DNA from: Candidatus Gastranaerophilales bacterium
Lineage (GTDB): Bacteria > Cyanobacteriota > Vampirovibrionia > Gastranaerophilales > Gastranaerophilaceae
DNA: 64,000 bases
Direction of reading: 5' to 3'
NCBI GenBank assembly: GCA_017560095.1
Contig: JAFYOU010000027.1
Coordinates: forward strand, 176,718-240,717
The stretch's first letter is position 1. Each line of letters begins with the position of its first letter. Below the pieces are notes generated by a model, which made no database searches, had not been told where the DNA came from, and saw only the letters and a list, made by a program, of their open reading frames with translations. Shown here piece by piece: positions 54,571 through 63,204 of the stretch. A program made the position numbers and the translations under genes.

Positions 54571-57500
54571 ATGTTACAATCTGTACCATCAGCAATCAAA
54601 AATGCATTTCGTGGTAGCTTTATGAAAAAAATCTGTAATTATTTACATGATTGCGTTAGAGAAGAAGTTAAATCATCTACATTTAGAAATTTAAAAGCCG
54701 ATAAAGAAAATAAATGGACTTTTTTAGATGGATCTGAACAAGTTTTTTCAAATTTTGACACACCCTTACTTCTAGATGGCACTAACAGCTACCTAACAGA
54801 ACTAATGATTCAATCAGAAATGAATCAAAAAGACAAATATTTAATATATGGTTTTTTATTTTTAGTTGGCAAAAATGGCAAATCGAGAAAAAATAATGAA
54901 TTTTTAACCCCTCTTTTATATGCACCAGCAAAACTAGAACGAATTGGCTTAAACCTTCAATTAACCATTCAAGAAGATGTTTTATCATTAAATACAGGTG
55001 CAATTGCTCAATTAATCCAAAGGGAAGATGAACAAGAAACAGATGCAATGTTAGCTGGACTTTTAAATGTAGTTCCAAAATTACCTTTAACACAAGAGGG
55101 AATTGATATATTTTTAACAACCTTAAAATCTCTTGCACCAAATGTTGAAATTATGCTTAATATTGGTGCAACTGCCGACATTAAGCAAGATGAAAATGAT
55201 TTTTATAACAGAAATGCAACCATCGAAGATATAGAAAACGGCAATTTTGATTTTGATTCAATTGAAACAATTCAAACTCAAGCTACACCAAAAGTAGATT
55301 CACTGGTTGTTGAGCAAACTCAAGCAGTAATCTTAACCACTCGACCTACAGTTACTGCTGGCGTATTACATGAACTTATGCAGATAGCAGAAAAACCATC
55401 TGGAGTTCATAGAGAAACTGTTTTAAATGTAATTAATCAAGAATTTCTAGAATCAACCGGCCAAGCAGAAGTAAAAATTGAAAACAAAGAGCTATTTAAT
55501 TTTTTCCCTGTAACTCCTTTGAGTCTTTCAGATTCTCAAGAAGATGTTATAAGAAATATTGAAGAACATGACTTTTTGGCCGTTTATGGCCCACCTGGAA
55601 CAGGAAAAAGCCAAACTATAGTGAACGTTGCAGCGCATTTAATTGCAACAGGAAAAACAGTTTTAGTAGCTAGCCGTATGGATAAAGCAGTTGATGTTGT
55701 AGCTGAAAGACTAAATCAACTTAACGCACCATATTTAGCCCTTAGAGCAGGTAGAAATAATTACCAAAGGCAATTAAGTGCAGAATTGCAAGAATTATTA
55801 TCCAATAAAATTGAGCTAAATTCTGGCTATGACGACAATATGGTTGCCGATGTCACTGACATGAAAGAGCTTTTAAAAGATATTAAAAGACTAGAAGATA
55901 CTGCGCTATCAATTTTATCATTAGAAAAAAAATATACAGAAATTTTTGATGAATATGAACAAATTAAAGATACAGTCACTAATTTAACTTTAATTGCAGA
56001 TAAAATTAAATTTATTCAATTAGAAGAAGTTAAAAAAATATTCTCAGTTATTGAAGATATTGAAAACAAATACAAGAAAAATATTCTAGATAAAATAAAA
56101 CTTTACTTTGATTACAGAAAAATCAAAAAAATTTTAAATATACACAAGGTTTTAAATGATGAAATCTTAAAAAAATTGCCTTACGAGCTTAATGTTGCCA
56201 TGGAGCGCGCAAAGCTTGCCCAAGTTGAAGATGAAATTTTTTCAAAAGGCAATTTACATCAAATTCTAAGACGAATTAAAACCCTTAAATCAAAACAAAA
56301 AAAATTAGCTGTTGATATATTAAAAAACAAACGTCGTACAGCTTTAAAAAACATTCTTTGCGACGCAATAAAAAGAAGAAGATTAACGGTTCATGCTAAA
56401 TCATTAACATCAAGAAAAACAAATCTTCAAAATAAAATCCTAGAAAAAGAAGATTTCAAACCATTATTAGCAGCTTTTCCTTGCTGGTGCACAACAACAT
56501 ATGCTATTTCAAATAGCTTACCTTTAAAACCTGCTATGTTTGATGTTGTTATTATTGATGAAGCTTCACAATGTGATATTGCTTCATGTATACCTGTTTT
56601 GTTCAGAGCAAAAAAAGCAATAATCGTTGGCGATGATAAACAATTACCACACTTGTCATTTTTAGAAAAAGCAAAAGAGCAAAGTTTCTTATCTCAATAT
56701 AATATTGATGAAAGATACCAATTAACTTGGAGGTTTAGAGATAACTCCATGTTTGACCTCGCAAATTACTATTCAACTACACCAGTTTTATTGGATGAAC
56801 ACTTCCGTTCTCCTGCTCCAATCATTGATTTTTCAAGTAAAGAATTTTATGGCGGAAAAATCAAAATAATGAGTCCCAATATTAATACAGGCGAAATTGT
56901 TGAACTAAAAATTGTACGAGATGGAAAAGTTGACCATGATGCGACAAGAAATGTGCCTGAATGCGAAGAAATTGTTAAAACAATTCAAGAATTAATTATA
57001 AATGATAGAGATAATAATGAAGGCGAACCAATTTCAATTGGCGTAATTTCTCCATTTAGAGCTCAAGTCGATTTAATTAAAAAAGCAATGTTAAAAGTTT
57101 TTGATGGCGAAACCATTGAAAAACATAAGCTTGATGTTGGTACAGCTCATACTTTTCAAGGAGACGAAAGAGATGTTATGCTTTTATCTTGGACATTTGC
57201 ACCAAATTCACATACTCAAAGTTTGATTTTTGCTCAAAAACCAAACTTGTTTAATGTTGCAATAACTCGCGCTAGGCATAAATTAATCAATTTTATTTCA
57301 AGAGATATCAACGAACTTCCAGAAGGATTATTAAGAAATTATCTTGAATATGTAAGAAAAATAAATTCAAATAAAACTAAAAATACATTTAAAAATGAAT
57401 TTGAACGTGAAGTGTTTGACGCAATTATTGAAGAATTTCCAACTCTTAATTCTGAAAATAAAATTCTAGCAGGAGTCGAAATGGGTTCAGTTTCAGCAGA

Positions 57501-57690
57501 CATTATGATTGATAAAACAATTGTTGAAATTGATGGCGTTGAAGATGAAATAAAATGCCGATTTAATGATATGAAAAAACAAGCAATAATGGAACGTTGT
57601 GGGTTTAATATTATGCGAATTACAAAACGTGAATGGCAATTATCTCAAAATGCTTGTTTAGATAGAATAAGACAAACAATAAATTTATAA
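54571..57690 (+). CDS. Superfamily 1 helicase with DUF4011-like start and PD-(D/E)XK nuclease end
   Basis: 1039 residues. The first 330 resemble the non-catalytic start of DUF4011 helicases. The UPF1/Dna2-like motor follows: Walker A GPPGTGKSQT (near 340), Walker B IIDEASQCD (near 662), VGDDKQLPHLSF, GTAHTFQGDERDV and NVAITRARHKL. A DUF559/Vsr-like nuclease closes the protein, with ADIMIDKTIVEIDG (D..E.D core, near 975-990) and ITKREW. Single-gene helicase-nucleases of this build are often antiphage or DNA-repair proteins; neither role is shown here. GAGGAAG precedes the ATG. Confidence 0.85.
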   Translation: MLQSVPSAIKNAFRGSFMKKICNYLHDCVREEVKSSTFRNLKADKENKWTFLDGSEQVFSNFDTPLLLDGTNSYLTELMIQSEMNQKDKYLIYGFLFLVGKNGKSRKNNEFLTPLLYAPAKLERIGLNLQLTIQEDVLSLNTGAIAQLIQREDEQETDAMLAGLLNVVPKLPLTQEGIDIFLTTLKSLAPNVEIMLNIGATADIKQDENDFYNRNATIEDIENGNFDFDSIETIQTQATPKVDSLVVEQTQAVILTTRPTVTAGVLHELMQIAEKPSGVHRETVLNVINQEFLESTGQAEVKIENKELFNFFPVTPLSLSDSQEDVIRNIEEHDFLAVYGPPGTGKSQTIVNVAAHLIATGKTVLVASRMDKAVDVVAERLNQLNAPYLALRAGRNNYQRQLSAELQELLSNKIELNSGYDDNMVADVTDMKELLKDIKRLEDTALSILSLEKKYTEIFDEYEQIKDTVTNLTLIADKIKFIQLEEVKKIFSVIEDIENKYKKNILDKIKLYFDYRKIKKILNIHKVLNDEILKKLPYELNVAMERAKLAQVEDEIFSKGNLHQILRRIKTLKSKQKKLAVDILKNKRRTALKNILCDAIKRRRLTVHAKSLTSRKTNLQNKILEKEDFKPLLAAFPCWCTTTYAISNSLPLKPAMFDVVIIDEASQCDIASCIPVLFRAKKAIIVGDDKQLPHLSFLEKAKEQSFLSQYNIDERYQLTWRFRDNSMFDLANYYSTTPVLLDEHFRSPAPIIDFSSKEFYGGKIKIMSPNINTGEIVELKIVRDGKVDHDATRNVPECEEIVKTIQELIINDRDNNEGEPISIGVISPFRAQVDLIKKAMLKVFDGETIEKHKLDVGTAHTFQGDERDVMLLSWTFAPNSHTQSLIFAQKPNLFNVAITRARHKLINFISRDINELPEGLLRNYLEYVRKINSNKTKNTFKNEFEREVFDAIIEEFPTLNSENKILAGVEMGSVSADIMIDKTIVEIDGVEDEIKCRFNDMKKQAIMERCGFNIMRITKREWQLSQNACLDRIRQTINL

Positions 57691-57693
57691 TTC

Positions 57694-57726
57694 AATATCG
57701 GGTTAAAGCCCGATATTTTTTTGCTA
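57694..57726 (+). terminator. Rho-independent terminator after the helicase gene
   Basis: AATATCGGG / CCCGATATT stem with a 6-nt loop and a T run. A near-copy (ATATCAGGC / GCCTGATAT) follows at 57867. Confidence 0.88.
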
Positions 57727-57736
57727 CAATATTTTT

Positions 57737-57847
57737 ATGCAAAATCAAAACTTAAATTCTCATAATCTAGCTTTAGAATTTGATAAAATTTTATCAAATT
57801 TATCTAACTATGCAAATTCAACATTAGGTGAATCCCTATTTAAATAA
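57737..57847 (+). pseudogene. Decapitated copy of the mutS2 start (36 codons)
   Basis: The frame reads MQNQNLNSHNLALEFDKIL and then SNLSNYANSTLGESLFK before a stop. It matches the first 31 residues of the real MutS2 at 59281 almost residue for residue. Even the promoter layout is conserved: TACAAT ends 6 nt before the ATG. After the match the sequence diverges abruptly. It marks the old junction of helicase and mutS2, into which about 1.5 kb carrying one gene was placed. Confidence 0.85.
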
Positions 57848-57866
57848 CACGACAAATGATTAATTT

Positions 57867-57892
57867 ATATCAGGCAAAAGCCTGATATTTAT
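57867..57892 (+). terminator. Rho-independent terminator after the mutS2 fragment
   Basis: ATATCAGGC / GCCTGATAT stem with an AAAA loop followed by T-rich sequence. It is a likely relative of the terminator at 57694. Confidence 0.78.
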
Positions 57893-58078
57893 TTATGTAA
57901 AGATTTATTAAATTTTTCTCATCTTACCTAAAGTTCAAAAAACAAATTACGATAATTACTTTATACATTTGCAATATTGCATAAATTACAAGTACAACAA
58001 AATTAAATCTAGAAAAATCAATTTGTTGCGAAAGCAAATGCATAAAATAGTGTGTATCGAAACAGAAAGGATGAACAA

Positions 58079-59227
58079 ATGATTCCAGGAATGAGACCAA
58101 ACCAAGTAGCAATAAATGACGCTGGTAGTGGGTACAGCTCTCCATCTCTTGCTCCCCAAGCACCAGAAGAAAACAATACCTCAATATTTCCTGATAATGC
58201 AGTGGGAGAAATTGGCAACCCAGAAGTAATCCTTGACGACGAAACTATTACTCGAGCTATAAGTGAACTAGAACCCACAATGCCTCCCACAGTAGATTGG
58301 GATACAACAAACGAAGAAATTGACAACGTAGAACTAGCCCCTTCTGTCTACAAAATCTCCTCAAAAATCTCAAGACTTTCTGACGGAACAAACGAAGAAA
58401 TATACAACATTCTCCAAAAAGAAGCTAAAGAAGACGACTTGGGGCTTTTTGATGAATATGGGCTGATGACATCAAATTTTAATGAAATTATAGATGCGTA
58501 TCAATCTGGCACTGATAGTATAATTCTGGAACAATATAAAAATGGAGACATAACTGTTAAATATGATTCAGATAATGATGGAGTATATGATAGAACTGCA
58601 AGATACAGCACTGACGGAAAATACAGAGAACTGTTTGATGTAGCAGGCGATGGAACTAATGATGTAATCTTAAGTTTTGGCTTAGATGGCGAAATAGAAG
58701 AATATGCAAGAGACACAACAAATGATGGTGATTATGATTACATAGAATACAGCACAGAAGATGGCTCTAACCATAAAGTTGTTTATGACGAAAAAACAGG
58801 CAATATAAAATATAACGATATAACCTATCATGATGGCTCAAGATTTTTTGAATGGGATGAAAATCCAACTCAAGATGGTCTTGAAGGAAGCGTTTATATC
58901 GATCCAAGTGGCAAGATGTTTATGTTTAACAAAGAATTACCAGATGCTCCGCCAGCTGAGGCACCAGAAGACAACGAAAAATTACCAGATGCTCCGTCAG
59001 TTGAGGTACCAGAAGACAACGAAGTATTACCAGAAGCTTGCCCCGAACCACCAGATGCAAAACAAAAAGACCACGACATATTACCAGATGCTCCGCCAGT
59101 CGAGGTACCAGAAGACAACGAAGTATTACCAGAAGCTCCGATATCAGATGAAACGCAAAATTCAAACCAGACACCCCATACATTAAGACCAAATATTAGA
59201 TTTAGAGAAAACTATACAATAGAATAA
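58079..59227 (+). CDS. Hypothetical protein with Ca-binding-like motifs and proline/acidic tail repeats
   Basis: 382 residues, no signal peptide. I set the start at 58079, where AAAGGA lies 8 nt upstream. Residues 150-235 hold repeats of the type YDSDNDGVYDRT, VAGDGTNDVIL and DTTNDGDYDY, each like a D-x-N-D-G-x-x-D calcium loop. Residues about 285-360 are a proline/acid repeat (LPDAPP...VPEDNE) in five imperfect copies, probably an extended linker. No family known. The gene lies between the mutS2 fragment and mutS2, so it looks like a late arrival. Confidence 0.72.
   Translation: MIPGMRPNQVAINDAGSGYSSPSLAPQAPEENNTSIFPDNAVGEIGNPEVILDDETITRAISELEPTMPPTVDWDTTNEEIDNVELAPSVYKISSKISRLSDGTNEEIYNILQKEAKEDDLGLFDEYGLMTSNFNEIIDAYQSGTDSIILEQYKNGDITVKYDSDNDGVYDRTARYSTDGKYRELFDVAGDGTNDVILSFGLDGEIEEYARDTTNDGDYDYIEYSTEDGSNHKVVYDEKTGNIKYNDITYHDGSRFFEWDENPTQDGLEGSVYIDPSGKMFMFNKELPDAPPAEAPEDNEKLPDAPSVEVPEDNEVLPEACPEPPDAKQKDHDILPDAPPVEVPEDNEVLPEAPISDETQNSNQTPHTLRPNIRFRENYTIE
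58939..59150. repeat. Coding tandem repeat, units of about 42-48 bp
   Basis: Imperfect units encode LPDAPP-x-E-VPEDNE; the DNA shares blocks such as TTACCAGATGCTCCG and GAAGACAACGAAG. Five copies with different length or wording suggest slippage-driven growth. Confidence 0.85.
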
Positions 59228-59229
59228 AA

Positions 59230-59265
59230 CAAAAAACACGCTTTATAAATTAAAGCGTGTTTTTG
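59230..59265 (+). terminator. Rho-independent terminator before mutS2
   Basis: AAAAACACGCTTTA / TAAAGCGTGTTTTT stem with a short loop. It ends the proline-repeat gene only 4 bp before the mutS2 -10 element. Confidence 0.9.
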
Positions 59266-59268
59266 TAA

Positions 59269-59274
59269 TATAAT
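59269..59274 (+). promoter_or_regulatory. -10 element of a probable leaderless mutS2 mRNA
   Basis: A perfect TATAAT ends 6 nt before the ATG at 59281. No ribosome site. The -35 would fall inside the preceding terminator and is poor. Confidence 0.45.
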
Positions 59275-59280
59275 CATTTT

Positions 59281-61638
59281 ATGAAAAATGAAAATATAAA
59301 CCCGCATCACCTAGCTTTAGAATTTGACAAAATTTTATCAAATTTGTCTAACTATGCAAATTCTAGCTTGGGGCAAGATGCGTGTAAAAATTTGCAAATT
59401 TTTAATAAAAAAACTCAAATTGAATATGAACTTGCTCTTGTTGACGAAGCTAAAAAGATAATTGATGATAACGGAAGTTCAGCCCCAATTGATAATTTAA
59501 CCTCATTAAATGAAATTTATAAGCAAAATTATTTTAGTGCAGAAGAAATAATTGAACTAGCTAAAAATTTAAGATGTACTCGCATTGTTAAAAATTATAT
59601 TTCCAAAAACGAGCAAGCTATCAATTTAAACGAAATAATTAAAAATTTTTATATAGATAAAACCTTTGAAGATGAAGTTTTTGGTATTTTTGATTCAGAA
59701 CTAAATATCAAAGATAGTGCATCTGATACTTTAAAATCACTTAGAAATTCATATAAAGATAATAAAGATAATTTAAAAATTGCAATTAATCAATTACTTC
59801 AAAACCATTCTTTTGTAGATAATTTACAAGATACAGTTGTCACAATTAGAGATAATCGACCCGTTTTTCAAGTTAAAGCAAGTTGCAAAAACAAAATTCA
59901 AGGAATAGTTCATGATATATCATCAACTAATTTAACTTATTTTATCGAACCCAGCTCGCTAGTTCCTTTGTCAAATAAATTAAGGCAAATTGAAATTGAA
60001 ATTCAAGCTGAAATTGATAGGATTTTAATGACTTTATCAAATCAATTTAAATCCATCCAAAAAGAATTAGTACACAATGAATCAATTTTGGTTAAATTAG
60101 ATGTAATTTTTGCAAAAGCAAAATATTCAATTCATTTGCATGGAGTTAGCGCCGAACTAACTGAAGATAAAATAATTGATATTCAAGCGATGCGCCACCC
60201 ATTGCTTATTGAAGTTAAAAAAGAAGAAGTTGTAGCAAATGATTTTGTTTTAGGCAAAGACTATAATTGCCTTTTAATAACTGGTTCTAATACCGGCGGT
60301 AAAACAGTTGCTCTAAAAACTGCAGGCTTAATGGTTTTAATGACAAAAGCCGGAATGCACATCCCTTGTTTAGGAGCAAAAATTTACCCATACAAAAACA
60401 TATTTTGTGACATTTCATCAGAACAAAGCTTAGAGCAGGGTTTTTCAACATTTAGTGCTCATATAAAAAATATTTCAAACATAATAGATGAAATTAATGA
60501 AAAAGATTTAATTTTATTTGACGAATTAGGCTCTGGAACCGATCCAACAGAAGGCTCATCCCTTTCTCGTGCAATTCTAGAATTTCTTAAAGAAAAAAAT
60601 GTTCAAGGAATAATTACTACTCATTTAGGCGAATTAAAAACTTTAAAATACGAAGATAATTATTTTGAAAATGCAACGGTTTTATTTGATTTAACCACCT
60701 TGAAACCCAAATACAATTTAATAGTCGGAATGTCTGGAACATCAAACGCTATAGATATATCATCTCAACTTGGTTTAAATCCAGATATTATTAAACGGGC
60801 ACGAGAAATATTGATTGATGGCAATAACGAAAATTCTAAAATGTTTTTAGAAATTGAGAAAACAAACCAAAGCTTGATTAAAAAAGAGCAAGAAGCTAGT
60901 GTTCATTTAGAAAGCGCAAAATCAACAAAAATAGAGCTTGATGAAAAATTAAAAGAAGTAAAACAAAACAAAAAGAAATCATTAGAAAGTTTCAAAAAGA
61001 AATTTCAAAATCAACTAGACTCTGCCCGAGATGAAATTAAAGAAATAGTTGATGAAATAAGAAAAGAAAAATCTTTAAAAGTTGCAATGCGCTCATATAA
61101 CCGCTTAAATAAACTTGAAACCGCTATTAGGGAAGAATTTAGTGCAAATGACGATAAATTAGCAGAAAAATTTATTGAATTAAAACCCGATGAATTAAAA
61201 ATTGGACAAAATGTATTAGTTAAAAAACTTGAACAAGTCGTTATTTTAGATTCCCTGCCCGACAAAAAAGGTAATGTAGAAATTAGAATTGGAAATATTA
61301 AATCCAAAATACATATTTCAAAATTAGCTAAAACCGATAAAAAAGTTGCACCTCATTTAAAAAAAGTTCAAGTAAGTTTTGATAATACGGATAATCTTTT
61401 ATCTCGTTTGGATTTAAGAGGAATGAGAGCATTAGAAGCAATTGAATATTTAGATGAAAAACTTGATAAAGCAAGTTTAAGAGGCCTAAATCAAATAACA
61501 GTTATCCATGGCTATGGAACAGGAGCACTAAAATCAGCCGTGAATGATTATTTAAAAACTTCTCCTTATGTAGCAAAATTTTATTATGGAGATGAAACCC
61601 AAGGCAGAGATGGCGTTGTTATAATTGATTTACTATGA
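59281..61638 (+). CDS. mutS2: Endonuclease MutS2
   Basis: 785 residues, full length. An N-terminal core and clamp region lead to the ATPase: LLITGSNTGGKTVALKTAG (Walker A, 335-342), FDISSEQSLEQGFSTFSAH and LILFDELGSGTDPTEG (Walker B). A coiled coil (about 520-615) follows, and a Smr domain closes it (from about 709: LDLRGMRALEAIEYL, VIHGYGTGAL). MutS2 resolves recombination intermediates and rescues collided ribosomes. Its first 31 residues are duplicated upstream at 57737. Confidence 0.96.
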   Translation: MKNENINPHHLALEFDKILSNLSNYANSSLGQDACKNLQIFNKKTQIEYELALVDEAKKIIDDNGSSAPIDNLTSLNEIYKQNYFSAEEIIELAKNLRCTRIVKNYISKNEQAINLNEIIKNFYIDKTFEDEVFGIFDSELNIKDSASDTLKSLRNSYKDNKDNLKIAINQLLQNHSFVDNLQDTVVTIRDNRPVFQVKASCKNKIQGIVHDISSTNLTYFIEPSSLVPLSNKLRQIEIEIQAEIDRILMTLSNQFKSIQKELVHNESILVKLDVIFAKAKYSIHLHGVSAELTEDKIIDIQAMRHPLLIEVKKEEVVANDFVLGKDYNCLLITGSNTGGKTVALKTAGLMVLMTKAGMHIPCLGAKIYPYKNIFCDISSEQSLEQGFSTFSAHIKNISNIIDEINEKDLILFDELGSGTDPTEGSSLSRAILEFLKEKNVQGIITTHLGELKTLKYEDNYFENATVLFDLTTLKPKYNLIVGMSGTSNAIDISSQLGLNPDIIKRAREILIDGNNENSKMFLEIEKTNQSLIKKEQEASVHLESAKSTKIELDEKLKEVKQNKKKSLESFKKKFQNQLDSARDEIKEIVDEIRKEKSLKVAMRSYNRLNKLETAIREEFSANDDKLAEKFIELKPDELKIGQNVLVKKLEQVVILDSLPDKKGNVEIRIGNIKSKIHISKLAKTDKKVAPHLKKVQVSFDNTDNLLSRLDLRGMRALEAIEYLDEKLDKASLRGLNQITVIHGYGTGALKSAVNDYLKTSPYVAKFYYGDETQGRDGVVIIDLL

Positions 61639-61748
61639 CAAAACTCCAGTATCAATTTACACATACAATTAAACAAAAATTCTAAGTGATATGTATCATT
61701 TTCAAATAACAAAAGCATGTTGTATAATTCAATAAAAAGGAGTTTATC

Positions 61749-62168
61749 ATGTGGCAAATAATTTTAGGCATTGGAATCATCTTTCTTTTGTTGGAAATTT
61801 TCATACCATCAATGTTTTTTATTAATTTTGCGCTTGCATCTGTAGTTTGTGCAATAATTTCATTATTTTACAAAAACATATTTGGTTTAATTGCAATTTT
61901 TTCAATCTTATCATTAGCCTTTATTTTTATTTTAAGGCCAATTTTTCAAAAAAAATCACCAAATGATCAAAAAACCGGCATAGAAGAAAAATATGTTGGT
62001 AAAACCGCTCGAGTTATTGAAAGTGTAACTTGTAATTCAGGCATAATAACAATATATGACGAACGCTGGCAAGCAAGAAATGTTGAAGATTCAACAATTG
62101 AAATCAATTGTAATGTTGAAATTGTTGGATACGAAGGTCTTATCATGAAAGTCAAAAAAATAGATTAG
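61749..62168 (+). CDS. NfeD-family membrane protein
   Basis: 139 residues: three hydrophobic helices (IILGIGIIFLLLEIF, INFALASVVCAIISLF, GLIAIFSILSLAFIFIL), then an OB-fold tail beginning KYVGKTARVIESV and ending EGLIMKVKK. NfeD proteins partner with stomatin-like proteins in membrane microdomains. AAAAGGAG precedes the ATG. The partner SPFH gene lies 15 nt downstream. Confidence 0.92.
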   Translation: MWQIILGIGIIFLLLEIFIPSMFFINFALASVVCAIISLFYKNIFGLIAIFSILSLAFIFILRPIFQKKSPNDQKTGIEEKYVGKTARVIESVTCNSGIITIYDERWQARNVEDSTIEINCNVEIVGYEGLIMKVKKID

Positions 62169-62183
62169 CATAAAGGAGTTAAA

Positions 62184-63152
62184 ATGATTTTCTTTTTAAT
62201 TTTATTATTAGTTTTAGTAATTGTCTTTGTAGCAAAAGGTGTAATCATTGTTCAACAAGCAGAAGTTGTAATTGTTGAACGCTTAGGTAAATACCACAAA
62301 ATGCTTCAAGCTGGTTTAAATTTTATCATTCCAATTATCGATACACCTCGTGGAGTTGCTTGGAAAATTTCACAAAAAGGAATTGATGGAAGAACATATT
62401 CATACATTAAAGAAAAATCAAGAATCGACTTAAGAGAAGCAGTTTACGATTTCCCTCGTCAATCAGTAATTACAAAAGATAACGCAACAATCAGTATTAA
62501 CGCTTTATTGTATTTCCAAATTGTAGATCCAAAATCAGCAGTTTATGAAGTTCAAAATCTACCAGAAGCTATTGAAAAATTAACTCAAACAACCTTAAGA
62601 AACCTTGTAGGTCAACTTGATTTAGATGAAACTTTGGTCTCAAGAGATAAAATCAACGTTGAACTACGTTCTATCTTAGATGAAGCAACAAACAAATGGG
62701 GCGTTAAAGTTAATCGTGTAGAATTACAAGATATTATTCCTCCAGTTGATATTCAAACTTCAATGGAAAAACAAATGAAAGCTGAACGCGACAGACGTGC
62801 TGCAATTCTAGAAGCTGAAGGTATGAAACGTTCTGCAATCCTTAAGGCGGAAGGTGAGAAAGAAGCTGCTATCAACAAAGCAGAAGGTTTAAAGCAAGCT
62901 GAAATTTTAAAGGCAGAAGGTCTTGCTCAAGCTCGTTTGGTTGAAGCAAATGCCGAAAAAGAAGCAATTACAAGAATTACAGAAGCATTTAACAGCCAAG
63001 GTCAGCCTGACAAATACTTAATTGCTATGAAATATTTAGATTCTCTTGAATCAATCGCAAAAGGCCAAGATAATAAAGTTGTTTATATACCTTACGAAGC
63101 AACTGGAATCTTATCATCAATTGATGGTATTAAACAAATGCTAAATAAATAA
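62184..63152 (+). CDS. SPFH/stomatin-family membrane protein (QmcA-like)
   Basis: 322 residues. An N-terminal membrane segment (IFFLILLLVLVIVFVAKG) precedes the SPFH core (VIVERLGKYHKMLQAGLNFIIP, then NALLYFQIVDPKSAVYEV). A coiled coil with EAEGMKRSAILKAEGEK-type repeats runs from about 205 to 255. It should form ring oligomers that organise the membrane and guard proteases. AAAGGAG before the ATG. Operon with NfeD. Confidence 0.93.
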   Translation: MIFFLILLLVLVIVFVAKGVIIVQQAEVVIVERLGKYHKMLQAGLNFIIPIIDTPRGVAWKISQKGIDGRTYSYIKEKSRIDLREAVYDFPRQSVITKDNATISINALLYFQIVDPKSAVYEVQNLPEAIEKLTQTTLRNLVGQLDLDETLVSRDKINVELRSILDEATNKWGVKVNRVELQDIIPPVDIQTSMEKQMKAERDRRAAILEAEGMKRSAILKAEGEKEAAINKAEGLKQAEILKAEGLAQARLVEANAEKEAITRITEAFNSQGQPDKYLIAMKYLDSLESIAKGQDNKVVYIPYEATGILSSIDGIKQMLNK

Positions 63153-63164
63153 AATCATTACAAT

Positions 63165-63198
63165 AAAAAAGCTCTACATTTATTTGTAGAGCTTTTTT
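63165..63198 (+). terminator. Rho-independent terminator after the nfeD-SPFH operon
   Basis: A 14-bp perfect stem (AAAAAAGCTCTACA / TGTAGAGCTTTTTT) with a 6-nt loop. It lies between converging genes and could serve both. Confidence 0.93.
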
Positions 63199-63204
63199 AT
63201 TACT

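Noticed and set aside
58939-59150. CRISPR-like spaced repeats
   Set aside because: The repeats are in frame and encode a proline/acid protein segment; no constant repeat with unique spacers exists anywhere in the window.
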